A stretch of DNA of 64,000 bases from Bacillota bacterium (GCA_040757205.1 JBFLXL010000011.1:1-64000), one strand, 5' to 3'; shown: positions 52,686 to 60,682, numbered from the stretch's first letter. Numbers and translations are program-made. The notes: generated by a model not told the origin, from the letters alone.

Positions 52686-52779
52686 GGAGGGAACGGAGCT
52701 GGCGCTCCCCACGGAATGCAAATCCGCCGGCCGCGCTTGATTAAGCCGGGGTGGGTTCGATTCCCACCTCCCTCCTCCA
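52686..52779 (+). tRNA. Unusual tRNA-Cys(GCA) with a tRNASec-like body
   Basis: The acceptor strands GGAGGGA/TCCCTCC are followed by U73 and an encoded CCA. The D arm is GGAGC-TGGC-GCTCC, a 5-bp stem with a 4-nt loop, unlike normal tRNAs and like tRNASec. The anticodon arm is CGGA-ATGCAAA-TCCG with anticodon GCA (52718-52720), nearly the same as in ordinary tRNACys. The variable arm is long (7 bp with one bulge, GATT loop). The T arm GTGGG-TTCGATT-CCCAC can gain a sixth pair (G750-C768), making 13 acceptor/T pairs. U73 and GCA are CysRS identity elements. tRNASec has G73. Confidence 0.85.
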
Positions 52780-52810
52780 CTCAAAATCACGAAAAAAAGG
52801 GGTGGGGCTG

Positions 52811-53899
52811 TTGTTCAACGTCAAGGGGAAGGGGCTCGTAACCCTGACCGGCCTGACAATCGGCGCGCTCGCCATCGCGTTGATGGTTGCCGGTAATCCC
52901 AAAAACATGGGCCTTTGCATCGCCTGTTTCTTGCGGGACATCGCCGGCGCGCTCGGGCTGCACAGTGCGGCACCCGTCCAGTACGTCCGCCCGGAAATCA
53001 TCGGGATTGCCCTGGGCGCTTTCGCGGCCGCCCTGGCCACCGGTTCCTACCGCGCCATGGGCGGATCGAGCGCCCTGACCAGGTTTGTCCTGGGCTTCAT
53101 CGGCATGATCGGCTTTTTAGTCTTTCTCGGCTGCCCTCTGCGCATGCTCCTCAGGATGTCCGCCGGAGACCTCAATGCCTGGCTGGCCCTGCCCGGCTTC
53201 GCCGCGGGCATCGCCGCCGGCGTCTGGTTCATCAACCGCGGCTTTACGCTGGGAAGAGCCACGCGTCAGAACAACACCCACGGCTACGTATTCCCGACGA
53301 TGATGGCGGCCCTGCTGGCCCTGTTGGTGTTGGGCTTCCCGCTCCTGCGCGCCAGCACGGAGGGTCCGGGGTCTATGCACGCCCCGCTCTTGCTTTCGCT
53401 GGGGGCCGGCCTCCTGGTCGGGGCACTGGCTCAGCGCACGCGTTTTTGCCTGGTCGGCCCGATCCGCGACCTGATTATGTTCCGCGACCCCTACCTGATG
53501 TTCGGGATGGCCGGCCTGTTTCTGGCCGCGCTGGTCGGCAACCTGATCATCGGGAACTTCAGCGCCGGCTTTGCCGGCCAGCCGGTCGCCCACACCGACG
53601 GCCTGTGGAACTTCCTGGGGATGGCCCTGGCGGGTCTATGCTTCACCCTGGTTGCCGGGTGCCCGCTGCGCCAGCTGGTTTCCGCCGCCGAGGGGAACAC
53701 CGACTCGGCGGTCACCATTCTGGGCGTGCTGGTCGGGGCGGCCTTCGCCCACAACTTCGGCCTCGCCGCCAGCCCGGCGGGCGCTTCCGTAAACGGGCAG
53801 TACGCCGTGGGCGCCGGATTGATCTTGACCTTGGGCATCGGCTTCGCCCTGTCCGGCGCCCGGATCCTGGCGAAAGGAAAGGTGACGGAAAGTGCCTGA
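52811..53899 (+). CDS. yedE: YedE/YeeE-family membrane transporter, selenium/sulfur-associated
   Basis: A 362-residue integral membrane protein with about nine or ten helices. It holds paired Cys-containing motifs typical of YeeE/YedE thiosulfate-type channels: GLCIACFLRDIAGA, FLGCPLRMLLRM, RFCLVGPIRDL and VAGCPLRQLV. YeeE of this fold carries thiosulfate. A YedE branch is associated with selenium metabolism. Start TTG 52811 has GGGG 8 nt upstream. It lies 31 nt after the unusual tRNA and overlaps yedF by 8 nt. The substrate is not provable from sequence. Confidence 0.88.
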   Translation: MFNVKGKGLVTLTGLTIGALAIALMVAGNPKNMGLCIACFLRDIAGALGLHSAAPVQYVRPEIIGIALGAFAAALATGSYRAMGGSSALTRFVLGFIGMIGFLVFLGCPLRMLLRMSAGDLNAWLALPGFAAGIAAGVWFINRGFTLGRATRQNNTHGYVFPTMMAALLALLVLGFPLLRASTEGPGSMHAPLLLSLGAGLLVGALAQRTRFCLVGPIRDLIMFRDPYLMFGMAGLFLAALVGNLIIGNFSAGFAGQPVAHTDGLWNFLGMALAGLCFTLVAGCPLRQLVSAAEGNTDSAVTILGVLVGAAFAHNFGLAASPAGASVNGQYAVGAGLILTLGIGFALSGARILAKGKVTESA

Positions 53900-54101
53900 T
53901 GTCGACGTCTGCGGTCTGGTGTGCCCCGAACCCGTGCTGCTGGTCAAGCGGCGGATCGACGCCTTGGGGGAAGGCGCGATCACCGTGCTGGCCGATTCGG
54001 AGGCGGCCCGGGAAAACATCAAGCGCCTGGCCACGGGCAAGGGCTGGGCGGTACGGATCGAGGAGCAGGATGACAAGTACCTGCTTACCCTGACGAAATA
54101 G
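53892..54101 (+). CDS. yedF: TusA/YedF-like sulfur or selenium carrier protein
   Basis: A 69-residue SirA/TusA-fold protein with the GLVCPEPVLLVK motif, whose Cys carries sulfur (or selenium) as a persulfide. It is the short form without the second DsrE-like domain of full YedF. GTG 53892 follows AAAGGTGA and overlaps the yedE stop. The overlap couples it to the YedE transporter, so the pair probably imports sulfur or selenium and hands it on. Confidence 0.9.
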   Translation: MPDVDVCGLVCPEPVLLVKRRIDALGEGAITVLADSEAARENIKRLATGKGWAVRIEEQDDKYLLTLTK

Positions 54102-54132
54102 TCGTTGGCCGGCAACCGTCGGTTTACCGGAC

Positions 54133-54203
54133 AAAGCGCAGTACTGGCGCATGCCTCTGAGAGGCCGTGCCCCAGCCAGAGTTCCGAGGCCTGAGTACAG
54201 ATT
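54133..54203 (+). ncRNA. Candidate structured RNA after yedF
   Basis: GTACT near 54142 and AGTAC near 54194 can close a helix. Inside it, GGCGCATGCCTC and GAGGCCGTGCC form a strong hairpin with a TGA loop. The region lies between the yedF stop and the terminator at 54216. It matches no RNA family I can name, and folding was by eye. Confidence 0.35.
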
Positions 54204-54215
54204 TTCATGACAAAA

Positions 54216-54260
54216 CGCCCGGCACTTGACTCTTCGAGTACCGGGCGCCCTTTGTTTTTC
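54216..54260. terminator. Bidirectional terminator of the yed operon and the facing ORF
   Basis: GCCCGG (54217-54222) pairs with CCGGGC (54241-54246), extended by GACTC-TTCG-AGT-type pairs. The plus strand continues with CCCTTTGTTTTT. The minus strand has GTTTTG. It separates yedF from a convergent ORF. Confidence 0.72.
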
Positions 54261-54507
54261 ACTTTTGTTTTACCGTCCCCTTGACGCAATAAGACCAACA
54301 GGGCACGCGGATCATTTTTTGAGTCCAGATCTCCACCCGCCGGTCCAGGAGCCAGCCGGTCAGGAAGAACAAGCCCTCGCCGTAGACCGCCCACGCCAGG
54401 ACCGTGGCCAGCGACAACTCCCCGAAGGACAGGGAAACCGCGGCTTCGGGCCTGAACGTACCGGACTCGGTAGAATGCCCCGAGATTCCGGTGTCGCGCC
54501 GTTTTAG
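54259..54507 (-). pseudogene. Hydrophobic ORF without a recognisable start codon
   Basis: An open frame of 82 codons ends at TGA 54259. It reads like a real protein (SFGELSLATVLAWAVYGEG, then FFLTGWLLDRRVE and MIRVPCWSYCVKG), with one or two membrane helices and two cysteines. Before the hydrophobic part no ATG, GTG or TTG occurs after the upstream stop. It follows the NTP-transferase stop directly. It may be a decayed gene, a gene using a rare start, or one with a sequencing or frame error upstream. Confidence 0.45.
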
Positions 54508-55274
54508 TTAGTGCGGCTGAAGGGGCCCAAGGCGCAGACCAGGGCGTAGTCTTCGGGCTTGTCTACGTCCACGGCCAGTTCCGGGTATCCCGAGACAATC
54601 GCCCGCCCGGTCACCCCAAACAGGCTGGTGACTCTCTTTTCGGCATCGGCCAGGCTTAAGCGGCGCGCAAGGAAACGCAGAACGAAGACCGGCCCGACGA
54701 TGGCGGCCAGTTTAAGCGGGTTTTTCCGGTGCAATGCGAACTCCTGGGCTTTTGCCCGGCAGCGGTCGAACACCGCCGGGCGGAACAAAACCAGATTCCC
54801 CCCGGTGAAGCGGCCGTCCGACAACCGCACGTACGTGCGCCGCCCCCCGGGGTAGCGCTTTTCAACCACCTCGTCCCGGACCACCGGGTAGTAGATGTCC
54901 GCCCGCCGGTCACCGCAGCGCCGCACAAAATCCCGGACGGCTTCCGGGGTCAAAAGCGGGATGTCGGCCGTAGCCACCAGCACGTTTTCGGGGGCCTCGA
55001 AGCGCTCGAGACCGGCAGCCACGTTCTCCATCAATCCGCCCGCCGGTTCGAACACTTCCACCCCGGCGGCTCCGGGCAAACGCCGGATCGCTTCCGGCCC
55101 CACCGCCACTATCCGGCCCACACAGCCGGACGCACGCAGCGCCTTGATCACGTATTCCACCATGCACGCGTCCCCAATCGGAATGAGCGCTTCGTGCTCC
55201 ACCGGGCTGACCTCCTGGAGCGGCCCGGTGTTCGGACTGCCCGCCAGCAAGAGACAGTCAATCACGGTTCTCAT
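54504..55274 (-). CDS. MobA-like NTP transferase domain protein
   Basis: The 256-residue nucleotidyltransferase-fold protein begins MRTVIDCLLLAGSPNTGPLQ in two pieces, with a degenerate nucleotide-binding loop (CLLLAGSPNTGPL), ATADIPLLTPE (metal-binding Asp) and VDVDKPEDY. It resembles MobA/CobY-like nucleotidyltransferases, but the GG-loop is not canonical, so the substrate is unknown. It overlaps the GntR gene by 17 nt. GTG 55265 is an alternative start. The group ispE-gntR-NTP transferase appears to be an operon. Confidence 0.8.
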   Translation of the reverse strand: MRTVIDCLLLAGSPNTGPLQEVSPVEHEALIPIGDACMVEYVIKALRASGCVGRIVAVGPEAIRRLPGAAGVEVFEPAGGLMENVAAGLERFEAPENVLVATADIPLLTPEAVRDFVRRCGDRRADIYYPVVRDEVVEKRYPGGRRTYVRLSDGRFTGGNLVLFRPAVFDRCRAKAQEFALHRKNPLKLAAIVGPVFVLRFLARRLSLADAEKRVTSLFGVTGRAIVSGYPELAVDVDKPEDYALVCALGPFSRTN

Positions 55275-55947
55275 CCCGAAGCGCGCACAACAGGCTGTTC
55301 TCGGCGTTTTCGATGTGTTCCCAGGCCAGCCGCTGCGCCAACTCGGCGTTCCGTTCCGAAATGGCCTCCACCAGTTGCCGGTGCTCCTCCAGCGCCTCCC
55401 GGGTCCTCCCGGGGCGCGACAGGGTGGTGAGCCTAAACCGCTGAATCACATCCTGCAGGTTGGTCAGAATCAGGGTCAGGCGCTGGTTGCGGCTGGCGCG
55501 GTAGATTATTTCGTGGAACTGGGTGTCTTCGTGCACCAAGGCGTGGATGTCGGCGCTGGTGGCGATTTCCGAAATTTGGACCATTGAGCGTTCGAGCTTT
55601 TCCATCTCCTCTTCGGTGATCCGCTCGGCGGCCAGTCCCGCCGCCAACGACTCCAGGGCCGCCCGCACCTCGAACACGTCAATGATGTCCTTGTCGGTGA
55701 TCCCGGCCACATACGCCCCTTTGCGCGGGACCATCACCACGAAACCCTCGAGTTCCAGCTTGCGGATGGCTTCCCGCACCGGGGTGCGGCTCACCCCCAG
55801 TTCGTCGGCCAACTGCAGCTCCATCATCCTTTCGCCGGGCCTTAAAATCCCCTGGATGATCGCTTCCCGCAACGACTCAAAAACCACCTCCCTGAGCGGC
55901 TTGTAGGAGTCGAGCTTCACCGGAAGTAAGCGTCTTTGCCCCTCCAT
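55258..55947 (-). CDS. GntR-family transcriptional regulator, FCD type
   Basis: The 229-residue regulator has an N-terminal winged helix (LREVVFESLREAIIQG, LADELGVSRTPVREAIRKLE) and an all-helical FCD domain with metal/effector histidines (HEDTQFHEIIYRAS, EEHRQLVEAI). FCD proteins usually sense organic acids. The effector is unknown. It follows ispE and precedes the NTP transferase. Confidence 0.92.
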   Translation of the reverse strand: MEGQRRLLPVKLDSYKPLREVVFESLREAIIQGILRPGERMMELQLADELGVSRTPVREAIRKLELEGFVVMVPRKGAYVAGITDKDIIDVFEVRAALESLAAGLAAERITEEEMEKLERSMVQISEIATSADIHALVHEDTQFHEIIYRASRNQRLTLILTNLQDVIQRFRLTTLSRPGRTREALEEHRQLVEAISERNAELAQRLAWEHIENAENSLLCALRDENRD

Positions 55948-56019
55948 CTTGCAAAACCCCCGTCCAGAATGTGCCTTAACATAATAACAAATATATTCGG
56001 CGACCTCACAGCCGTCAAT

Positions 56020-56883
56020 TTACCGGTCATTTAATGCGGCCGTCAGCGTTCTGGTCGCCCTCGCCAAAAGCCCCCGGGAGCGAAGCCCGGCGGCTACGGC
56101 CCCGGCCCGCTCCACGTCCGCGGTCAGCCCGAACACCGTCGGGCCGCTGCCGGACATCAACGCTCCCAGCACCCCCGTCTCCCCACCGAGCAGTTCTTTA
56201 AGCTTTTTGACTTCGGGGTAAAGGTCGAACACGGCCGCCTCCAGTCCATTGAACAGTCTCCCGGCCACAGCGTGCCGGTCTTTATCGGCCAGGGCCCGGA
56301 GCAACGGACTCAGGTCCGGGCGGGCCCCGCCGGGAAGACGGTCGAAACGCGCATAGGCTTGGGCCGCCCGGACGCCGAAGGCCGGCGTCACCAGCACCAC
56401 CCCCATCTCCGGAGCCGGCGGCAGCGGGGTAAGAATCTCCCCCCGTCCCCGGGCTAAGGCGGTCGGCCCAACCAGGAAGAAAGGCACATCCGAACCGAGT
56501 TCGGCCGCGAGGCCGATCAAAGTTTCAAGGTCCAGGTTGAGGTCCCAGAGTTCGTTCAATCCCGCCAGGGCGGCCGCCGCGTCCGCCGAACCGCCGCCCA
56601 GTCCGGCGGCCACCGGGATGGACTTATGCAGCCGCATCTCGGCCCCGGCCCGGCAGTGGCAACGTTCCCGCAGCAGCGCGGCCGCCTTCCAGGCCAGGTT
56701 TCCGGGGCCCTGCGGCACCTCCGCGCTGTCGGTGTACAGGGTGAGTTCTTCCGCCCGCCGCAACTCCAGCCGGTCGTGCAGTTCGAGTTTTTGCAGCACG
56801 GTTTCCACTTCGTGGTAGCCGTCCGGGCGCAGGTTGCCGACGGCCAGCGCCAGGTTGATCTTGGCGTGGGCCAAAAGACGCAT
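56020..56883 (-). CDS. ispE: 4-diphosphocytidyl-2-C-methyl-D-erythritol kinase
   Basis: MEP isoprenoid pathway kinase. The 287-residue GHMP protein has AHAKINLALAVG, IPVAAGLGGGSADAAAAL (ATP site) and LMSGSGPTVFG. It lies at the far edge of the Bacillus-like block, before spoVG. Confidence 0.96.
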   Translation of the reverse strand: MRLLAHAKINLALAVGNLRPDGYHEVETVLQKLELHDRLELRRAEELTLYTDSAEVPQGPGNLAWKAAALLRERCHCRAGAEMRLHKSIPVAAGLGGGSADAAAALAGLNELWDLNLDLETLIGLAAELGSDVPFFLVGPTALARGRGEILTPLPPAPEMGVVLVTPAFGVRAAQAYARFDRLPGGARPDLSPLLRALADKDRHAVAGRLFNGLEAAVFDLYPEVKKLKELLGGETGVLGALMSGSGPTVFGLTADVERAGAVAAGLRSRGLLARATRTLTAALNDR

Positions 56884-57003
56884 TCCTGAAAAGCCCCCCG
56901 TGAAGCCTCCGGCGTCCCGGCGGCGTGCCTAATGAATTGTACGGCCCGCATAAATATTCCTGCTAGGCGATAGGTATTTCAAAAGGAATCGGAGGCCTGG
57001 TCT

Positions 57004-57711
57004 ATGGCCTATTGGGCAAGCACCCTCGCCGGGGCTTGCACCCTGTTGGGCGCCCTCCTGGTCCTGGCCCTGGGTGAGCCGCGCCGCCCAACCCTGGCCG
57101 CGGTATTGGGCCTGGCCGGCGGCATTATGGTAGGAGTGACGGTGTTGGACCTGATTCCCGCCGCCCTGAAACTGGGCCGGCCTGAAACCGTCTTTTTGGG
57201 AATCTTGCTCGGAATTCTGTCACTCGCGCTGTTGGACAACGCGCTGTCCTCCCTGGTCGGCCCCTCGCGGTCCGGGTTTCTCAAGACGGGTTTGCTGGTC
57301 GGCCTGGGCATCGGGTTGCACGACCTGCCGGAAGGCATGGCCCTCGCCGCCGGTTTTACCGGCACCACAAACCTGGGGCTCTTTTTGGCCCTGACCATCG
57401 GCCTCCACAACATTCCGGAGGGCATGGCCACCGCTGTCCCCCTAAGGGCCGCCGGCGTTTCCCGGCGGCTCATTATCCCGGCGGTCGCCGCCTTGAGCCT
57501 GGTCACACCCCTGGGCACCTTCATCGGGTTCGGACTGGTCCAGGTCAGCGCCCTCGCCCTGGGTCTGCTTATGGCTTTCGCCGCCGGCGCCATGCTCTAC
57601 ATTTCCCTTTTTGAACTCACACCCCGTGCCGTATCCTTGGGCTTCAAACCGGCCCTCGCCGGCGCGGCCGCCGGCGCCGCGCTCGTCTGGTGGGCCGGGT
57701 TACTCTTTTAG
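57004..57711 (+). CDS. ZIP-family metal transporter
   Basis: Divalent metal (zinc, iron or manganese) importer. The 235-residue protein has about eight membrane helices with the paired metal sites GLHDLPEGMALA and GLHNIPEGMATAVPL on helices IV and V. There is no His-rich loop. It ends 12 nt inside the convergent YdcZ gene. The metal is not predictable. Start ATG 57004 follows GGAGGC. Confidence 0.9.
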   Translation: MAYWASTLAGACTLLGALLVLALGEPRRPTLAAVLGLAGGIMVGVTVLDLIPAALKLGRPETVFLGILLGILSLALLDNALSSLVGPSRSGFLKTGLLVGLGIGLHDLPEGMALAAGFTGTTNLGLFLALTIGLHNIPEGMATAVPLRAAGVSRRLIIPAVAALSLVTPLGTFIGFGLVQVSALALGLLMAFAAGAMLYISLFELTPRAVSLGFKPALAGAAAGAALVWWAGLLF

Positions 57712-58146
57712 GAGCAGAAAAGCCCCCCCCGCCAACAGGAAAACCCCGACAGAGCGGTACCATGTGAAAGAAAGCTGCTTCAGGCCGAAGAGCCCCGTAT
57801 GGTCGATCGCGGCCGCGGTCAGGATCTGACCCACAATGATCGCGGTGGTCGCCGGGGCCACCCCGACTTCAGGAATGCTGCGGACGACCGCGTAGATGAT
57901 GGCCACGCCCAGGACGCCCCCCAGGTACAAGTACCAGGGCGCATCGCCGGCCTTGAGCAGCGAACCGTCTCCCAACCGCAGTCCGAACAGCAATAAACTC
58001 ACAAAGACCAGACCGACCAGATGGACGACGAACGTCGCCTCCAACAGGCCCACGATTTTCCCCAGGGCCGCGTTGATGGCGCCCTGGAAAGCCATGGTCA
58101 CCCCGGCCGCGGCGGCGATCATCATGGGCACGAGCTTAAAATGCAA
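57700..58146 (-). CDS. DMT-superfamily YdcZ-like transporter
   Basis: A 148-residue protein with five membrane helices and the half-size YdcZ/DUF606 layout (MAFQGAINAALGKIVG, PWYLYLGGVLGVAIIYAV, TAIIVGQILTAAAIDH). Two such halves normally dimerise or are encoded as pairs, but only one is present. The substrate is unknown. It converges with and overlaps the ZIP gene by 12 nt. Confidence 0.85.
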   Translation of the reverse strand: MHFKLVPMMIAAAAGVTMAFQGAINAALGKIVGLLEATFVVHLVGLVFVSLLLFGLRLGDGSLLKAGDAPWYLYLGGVLGVAIIYAVVRSIPEVGVAPATTAIIVGQILTAAAIDHTGLFGLKQLSFTWYRSVGVFLLAGGAFLLLKE

Positions 58147-58279
58147 AGGCCACTCCCCCCAGCGCCTATTGTTTGCCCCTCACGACCTTGATATACCGGC
58201 GGATTCACCACCACCACCCTCCGCACATACCCTGGCAGTAGCAAATATCAACTGTGGCTATGTATGGAGGGGACAGCCA

Positions 58280-58840
58280 TTGAACGGCGCCTTGCGGGCT
58301 TCTTTTGTCGACCTGGCGGTTTCCGCCCAGGGGTACGGTGACGAACCGGCTTTCGACCACCGGGCCGAGATGACCCGGACCGTGGTGGTCAAACCGCACA
58401 ACGGAAAAGAACTGCTGAAAATCCTGGCCGCCTTCAGCCGGACCCACCGGGCGATCCGCCACGTCCGGATCTTCAGTCACGCTTACCCCCGGGGCGTGAT
58501 TATGACCGACATGTCCGGCTTCTACCATTCTCAGGGCCCCAACGACACGGCCCGGGCCGCCTACGTTTCCGACCTCGAAAAAGCGGTCGCGGAAGGGCGG
58601 ATCGTGTTCGCCCGGGACTGCACCGTCAGCCTGTTCGGCTGCAACCTCACCGGCGAGGGCTTCACCCTCAAGCTGTCCCAGGCCGTCAGCGGCGCCGTGA
58701 TCGCCGCTACCGCCGGGGTGTACCCGGAAATCGCCGGGGGCCGGGAGACCGGCGTGTTCATCGCCTCGACCCGGTGGCAGAAGTTTGTGCGCGGCCGGTT
58801 GGCCGTGCCGAACATGGGCCGGCGCTACCGGGCCTGGTAG
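58280..58840 (+). CDS. DUF4347-like protein, possible caspase-fold (clan CD-like) domain
   Basis: The 186-residue protein (TTG 58280 after GGAGGGG) has the order hydrophobic-SHAYPRG...SLFGCNLTGEG...AAT.GVYPE, like the DUF4347 domain of large surface proteins (SHG, GCN, tGadVaAS). His in FSHAYPRG and Cys in LFGCN are placed as a His-Cys dyad of clan CD peptidases. No signal peptide or partner is visible. Activity is inference. A strong terminator follows, and the gene faces the SPOCS protein convergently. Confidence 0.55.
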   Translation: MNGALRASFVDLAVSAQGYGDEPAFDHRAEMTRTVVVKPHNGKELLKILAAFSRTHRAIRHVRIFSHAYPRGVIMTDMSGFYHSQGPNDTARAAYVSDLEKAVAEGRIVFARDCTVSLFGCNLTGEGFTLKLSQAVSGAVIAATAGVYPEIAGGRETGVFIASTRWQKFVRGRLAVPNMGRRYRAW

Positions 58841-58855
58841 GGGCCATAAGCCCAT

Positions 58856-58886
58856 AAAAAAAGCTGCTTTTAAAAGCAGCTTTTTT
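58856..58886. terminator. Bidirectional terminator
   Basis: AAAAAAGCTGCTTTT-AAAAGCAGCTTTTTT is a near-perfect palindrome with A and T tracts on both sides, between convergent genes ending at 58840 and 58900. Confidence 0.92.
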
Positions 58887-58899
58887 AATTCGGGTTTGC

Positions 58900-60546
58900 T
58901 TAAGGCAGGTTGATAACCTGACCGATCTGCAGGCGGTTTGGATCTACGCCCGGGTTTACCGCCTGGATGGCCTGCACCGTGGTGCCGAAACGCTGGGCCA
59001 GTCTGAAGAAGGTGTCTCCGGCCTGGATGACGTAGGTCCTGCCCGGCGGGGTGGGCGGCTTGGGTTCGGGTACAGGTTTCTTCTCGGGCACCTTGGGCTC
59101 GACCGGAGGCGCAATCGGGCACACGATCTCTGCCCCGGGCCGCAGGCATTCATAAAGCTTCTTCTGCACAATGTCGGTCACCCGCGCGGTCACCTTCAAA
59201 ACCAGCTTCACCACGATCCGGCGCTTATCATCCAGACTCACCGAGACAAACTCGGCTTCGGCCATCACATTCACCGCCGCGCCGGGTTGGGCCCCGGGCA
59301 CTTCGATGAAGGCGGTGAACGGGATCTCGGCCTGGAAGGCGTGCACCTGCTGGTCCGGCGCATCCCGTACGTAGGTGATCTTCACGGTCACCACGCCTCG
59401 GACGATCACCTTGTTGGCGATGACCTCGGTCTCGGTCACCGTGACGTCGGTCACAAAGGCCTCCAGCACCTTTTCAGCGTCCGGCTTCGGCTGGGGAATG
59501 GTGACGATCTCGCGCAGGGTAATCTGCACCTGGTCCCTCTCGTTCAGGATCTGGTCCAGGAACAGGGTGACCTGCCGGATGGCCTGCGCTTCGAGGAGAC
59601 AAGCCAGCAGATCGTCTTCGATCTTCACCACGACCCGCTTCCTGATCTGCTCCATCACGAACGCCTGCAGCGCTAAGACGGCCGTGATCGAGATCTCGCA
59701 CTCGTGCTTGACCCGGGCGCTGACGTCTTCGATCTGCACATGCACGTTCACCATGTCCCCGGGACGGGCCCCGCGCACTTCGACAAACTGGGTGAAGGGA
59801 ATCTCCACGTGGGCGTGGTGCACCGGTTGGGTGGGCCAATCGGCCACGTAGATGACCTGCACGGTCAGGACACCTTCCACGATCACCTTATCCTGAATAA
59901 TCTCTTTCTTGGTGATCGTGACGTCGGCAATGGTGTCGATCACTTCTTTGGGGCAGGGTTTCTTCCCCTGGAACAACTGCTGAATGTCGACCTGGTCGCT
60001 CACCACCACCTGTCTTTTCCCGACGGCCTTGACGATGTCCAGTCGCACTTCATCCTTGACGAACTTCCGCTCGGCGCCGGGCAGATCGATCAGCAACTGC
60101 TTCGGTTCGGCCTCGGTGACCTTGACGAAGATGCGCAGAATCACGGTGACGATGATCTGCTGCGGGTCCTTGGGATCCACGTCGGCCTTGACCTTTTCGA
60201 TGGTAATCTGTTTCACCACGTCCATTCCCGGCCGCACGCCGGGGATGTGCAGGGATTCCGCAAATTCGATCTGGCCGCGCACGTGGTGGACCGGCTGGGT
60301 CGGAAAGTCGGCGACATAAGTCACGTTGAAGACGATTTTCCCCTGGACGATGACCTTGTCGGGGATGATTTCCATCTCTTGTTCCTCGACGCGGGCCCGG
60401 ACGGCCAGTATCTGTTCGGCCTTCGGCTTCTGCTTGGGAATGGTGATCTTGCCGCGGACCACGGTCTGTACCGTCTGTTCCCCGATGACCTGCCGCACAG
60501 TCTCTTCCTGGCAGACGATCCGGACCTTAAGTTCATGTTGGCTCAA
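58900..60546 (-). CDS. SPOCS-domain (DUF3794) spore-coat-type protein with C-terminal LysM
   Basis: A 548-residue protein with three SPOCS repeats, each holding a DKVIV(Q/E/R)G...YVAD.PTQPVHH type core (about residues 60, 220 and 370), and a C-terminal LysM domain ([17 protein letters not shown] ... GQVINLP) after a Pro-rich linker. SPOCS plus LysM is the layout of SpoVID/SafA-like proteins that attach to the spore surface and cortex. TTG 60546 and TTG 60549 are both possible starts. It has a paralog upstream (60732-62195) and an inverted repeat at its start. Confidence 0.85.
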   Translation of the reverse strand: MSQHELKVRIVCQEETVRQVIGEQTVQTVVRGKITIPKQKPKAEQILAVRARVEEQEMEIIPDKVIVQGKIVFNVTYVADFPTQPVHHVRGQIEFAESLHIPGVRPGMDVVKQITIEKVKADVDPKDPQQIIVTVILRIFVKVTEAEPKQLLIDLPGAERKFVKDEVRLDIVKAVGKRQVVVSDQVDIQQLFQGKKPCPKEVIDTIADVTITKKEIIQDKVIVEGVLTVQVIYVADWPTQPVHHAHVEIPFTQFVEVRGARPGDMVNVHVQIEDVSARVKHECEISITAVLALQAFVMEQIRKRVVVKIEDDLLACLLEAQAIRQVTLFLDQILNERDQVQITLREIVTIPQPKPDAEKVLEAFVTDVTVTETEVIANKVIVRGVVTVKITYVRDAPDQQVHAFQAEIPFTAFIEVPGAQPGAAVNVMAEAEFVSVSLDDKRRIVVKLVLKVTARVTDIVQKKLYECLRPGAEIVCPIAPPVEPKVPEKKPVPEPKPPTPPGRTYVIQAGDTFFRLAQRFGTTVQAIQAVNPGVDPNRLQIGQVINLP

Positions 60547-60550
60547 CAAA

Positions 60551-60602
60551 ACTTCCTCCTTTCGGCATATTTGCTATCAATATATGCCTCAAAGGAGGAA
60601 GT
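60551..60602. promoter_or_regulatory. Inverted repeat covering the ribosome site of the SPOCS-LysM gene
   Basis: ACTTCCTCCTTT pairs with AAAGGAGGAAGT (12 bp), with an inner GGCATAT/ATATGCC pair. On the minus strand the ribosome site AGGAGG is in one arm. A CATATATT box in the loop resembles a sigma-E-type -10. A similar structure precedes the paralog. Confidence 0.6.
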
Positions 60603-60646
60603 GTGAGCGCCGGCCGGTCAACGGTTCAGGAACCTACCCTGAAAAT

Positions 60647-60682
60647 CCCCTCTCCCTCTGGGAGAGGGTCAGGGTGAGGGGT
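60647..60682. repeat. Interspersed palindromic repeat
   Basis: CCCCTCTCCCTCTGGGAGAG is followed by GGTCAGGGTGAGGGG. This palindromic sequence is a common intergenic repeat in many bacteria, here between the SPOCS genes. It may serve as a weak terminator. Confidence 0.6.

Noticed and set aside
52686-52779. Calling the tRNA a selenocysteine tRNA
   Set aside because: The anticodon is GCA, not TCA, and position 73 is U, not G, so SerRS/SelA recognition is unlikely. The body alone is Sec-like.
54133-54203. Moco, TPP or SECIS element
   Set aside because: CTGAGA and CCTC words occur, but the conserved cores and a downstream target gene are missing.
60601-60675. Small plus-strand ORF after AGGAGG at the SPOCS palindrome
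   Set aside because: The ribosome site is just the complement arm of the palindrome. The 24-codon frame ends inside an interspersed repeat.
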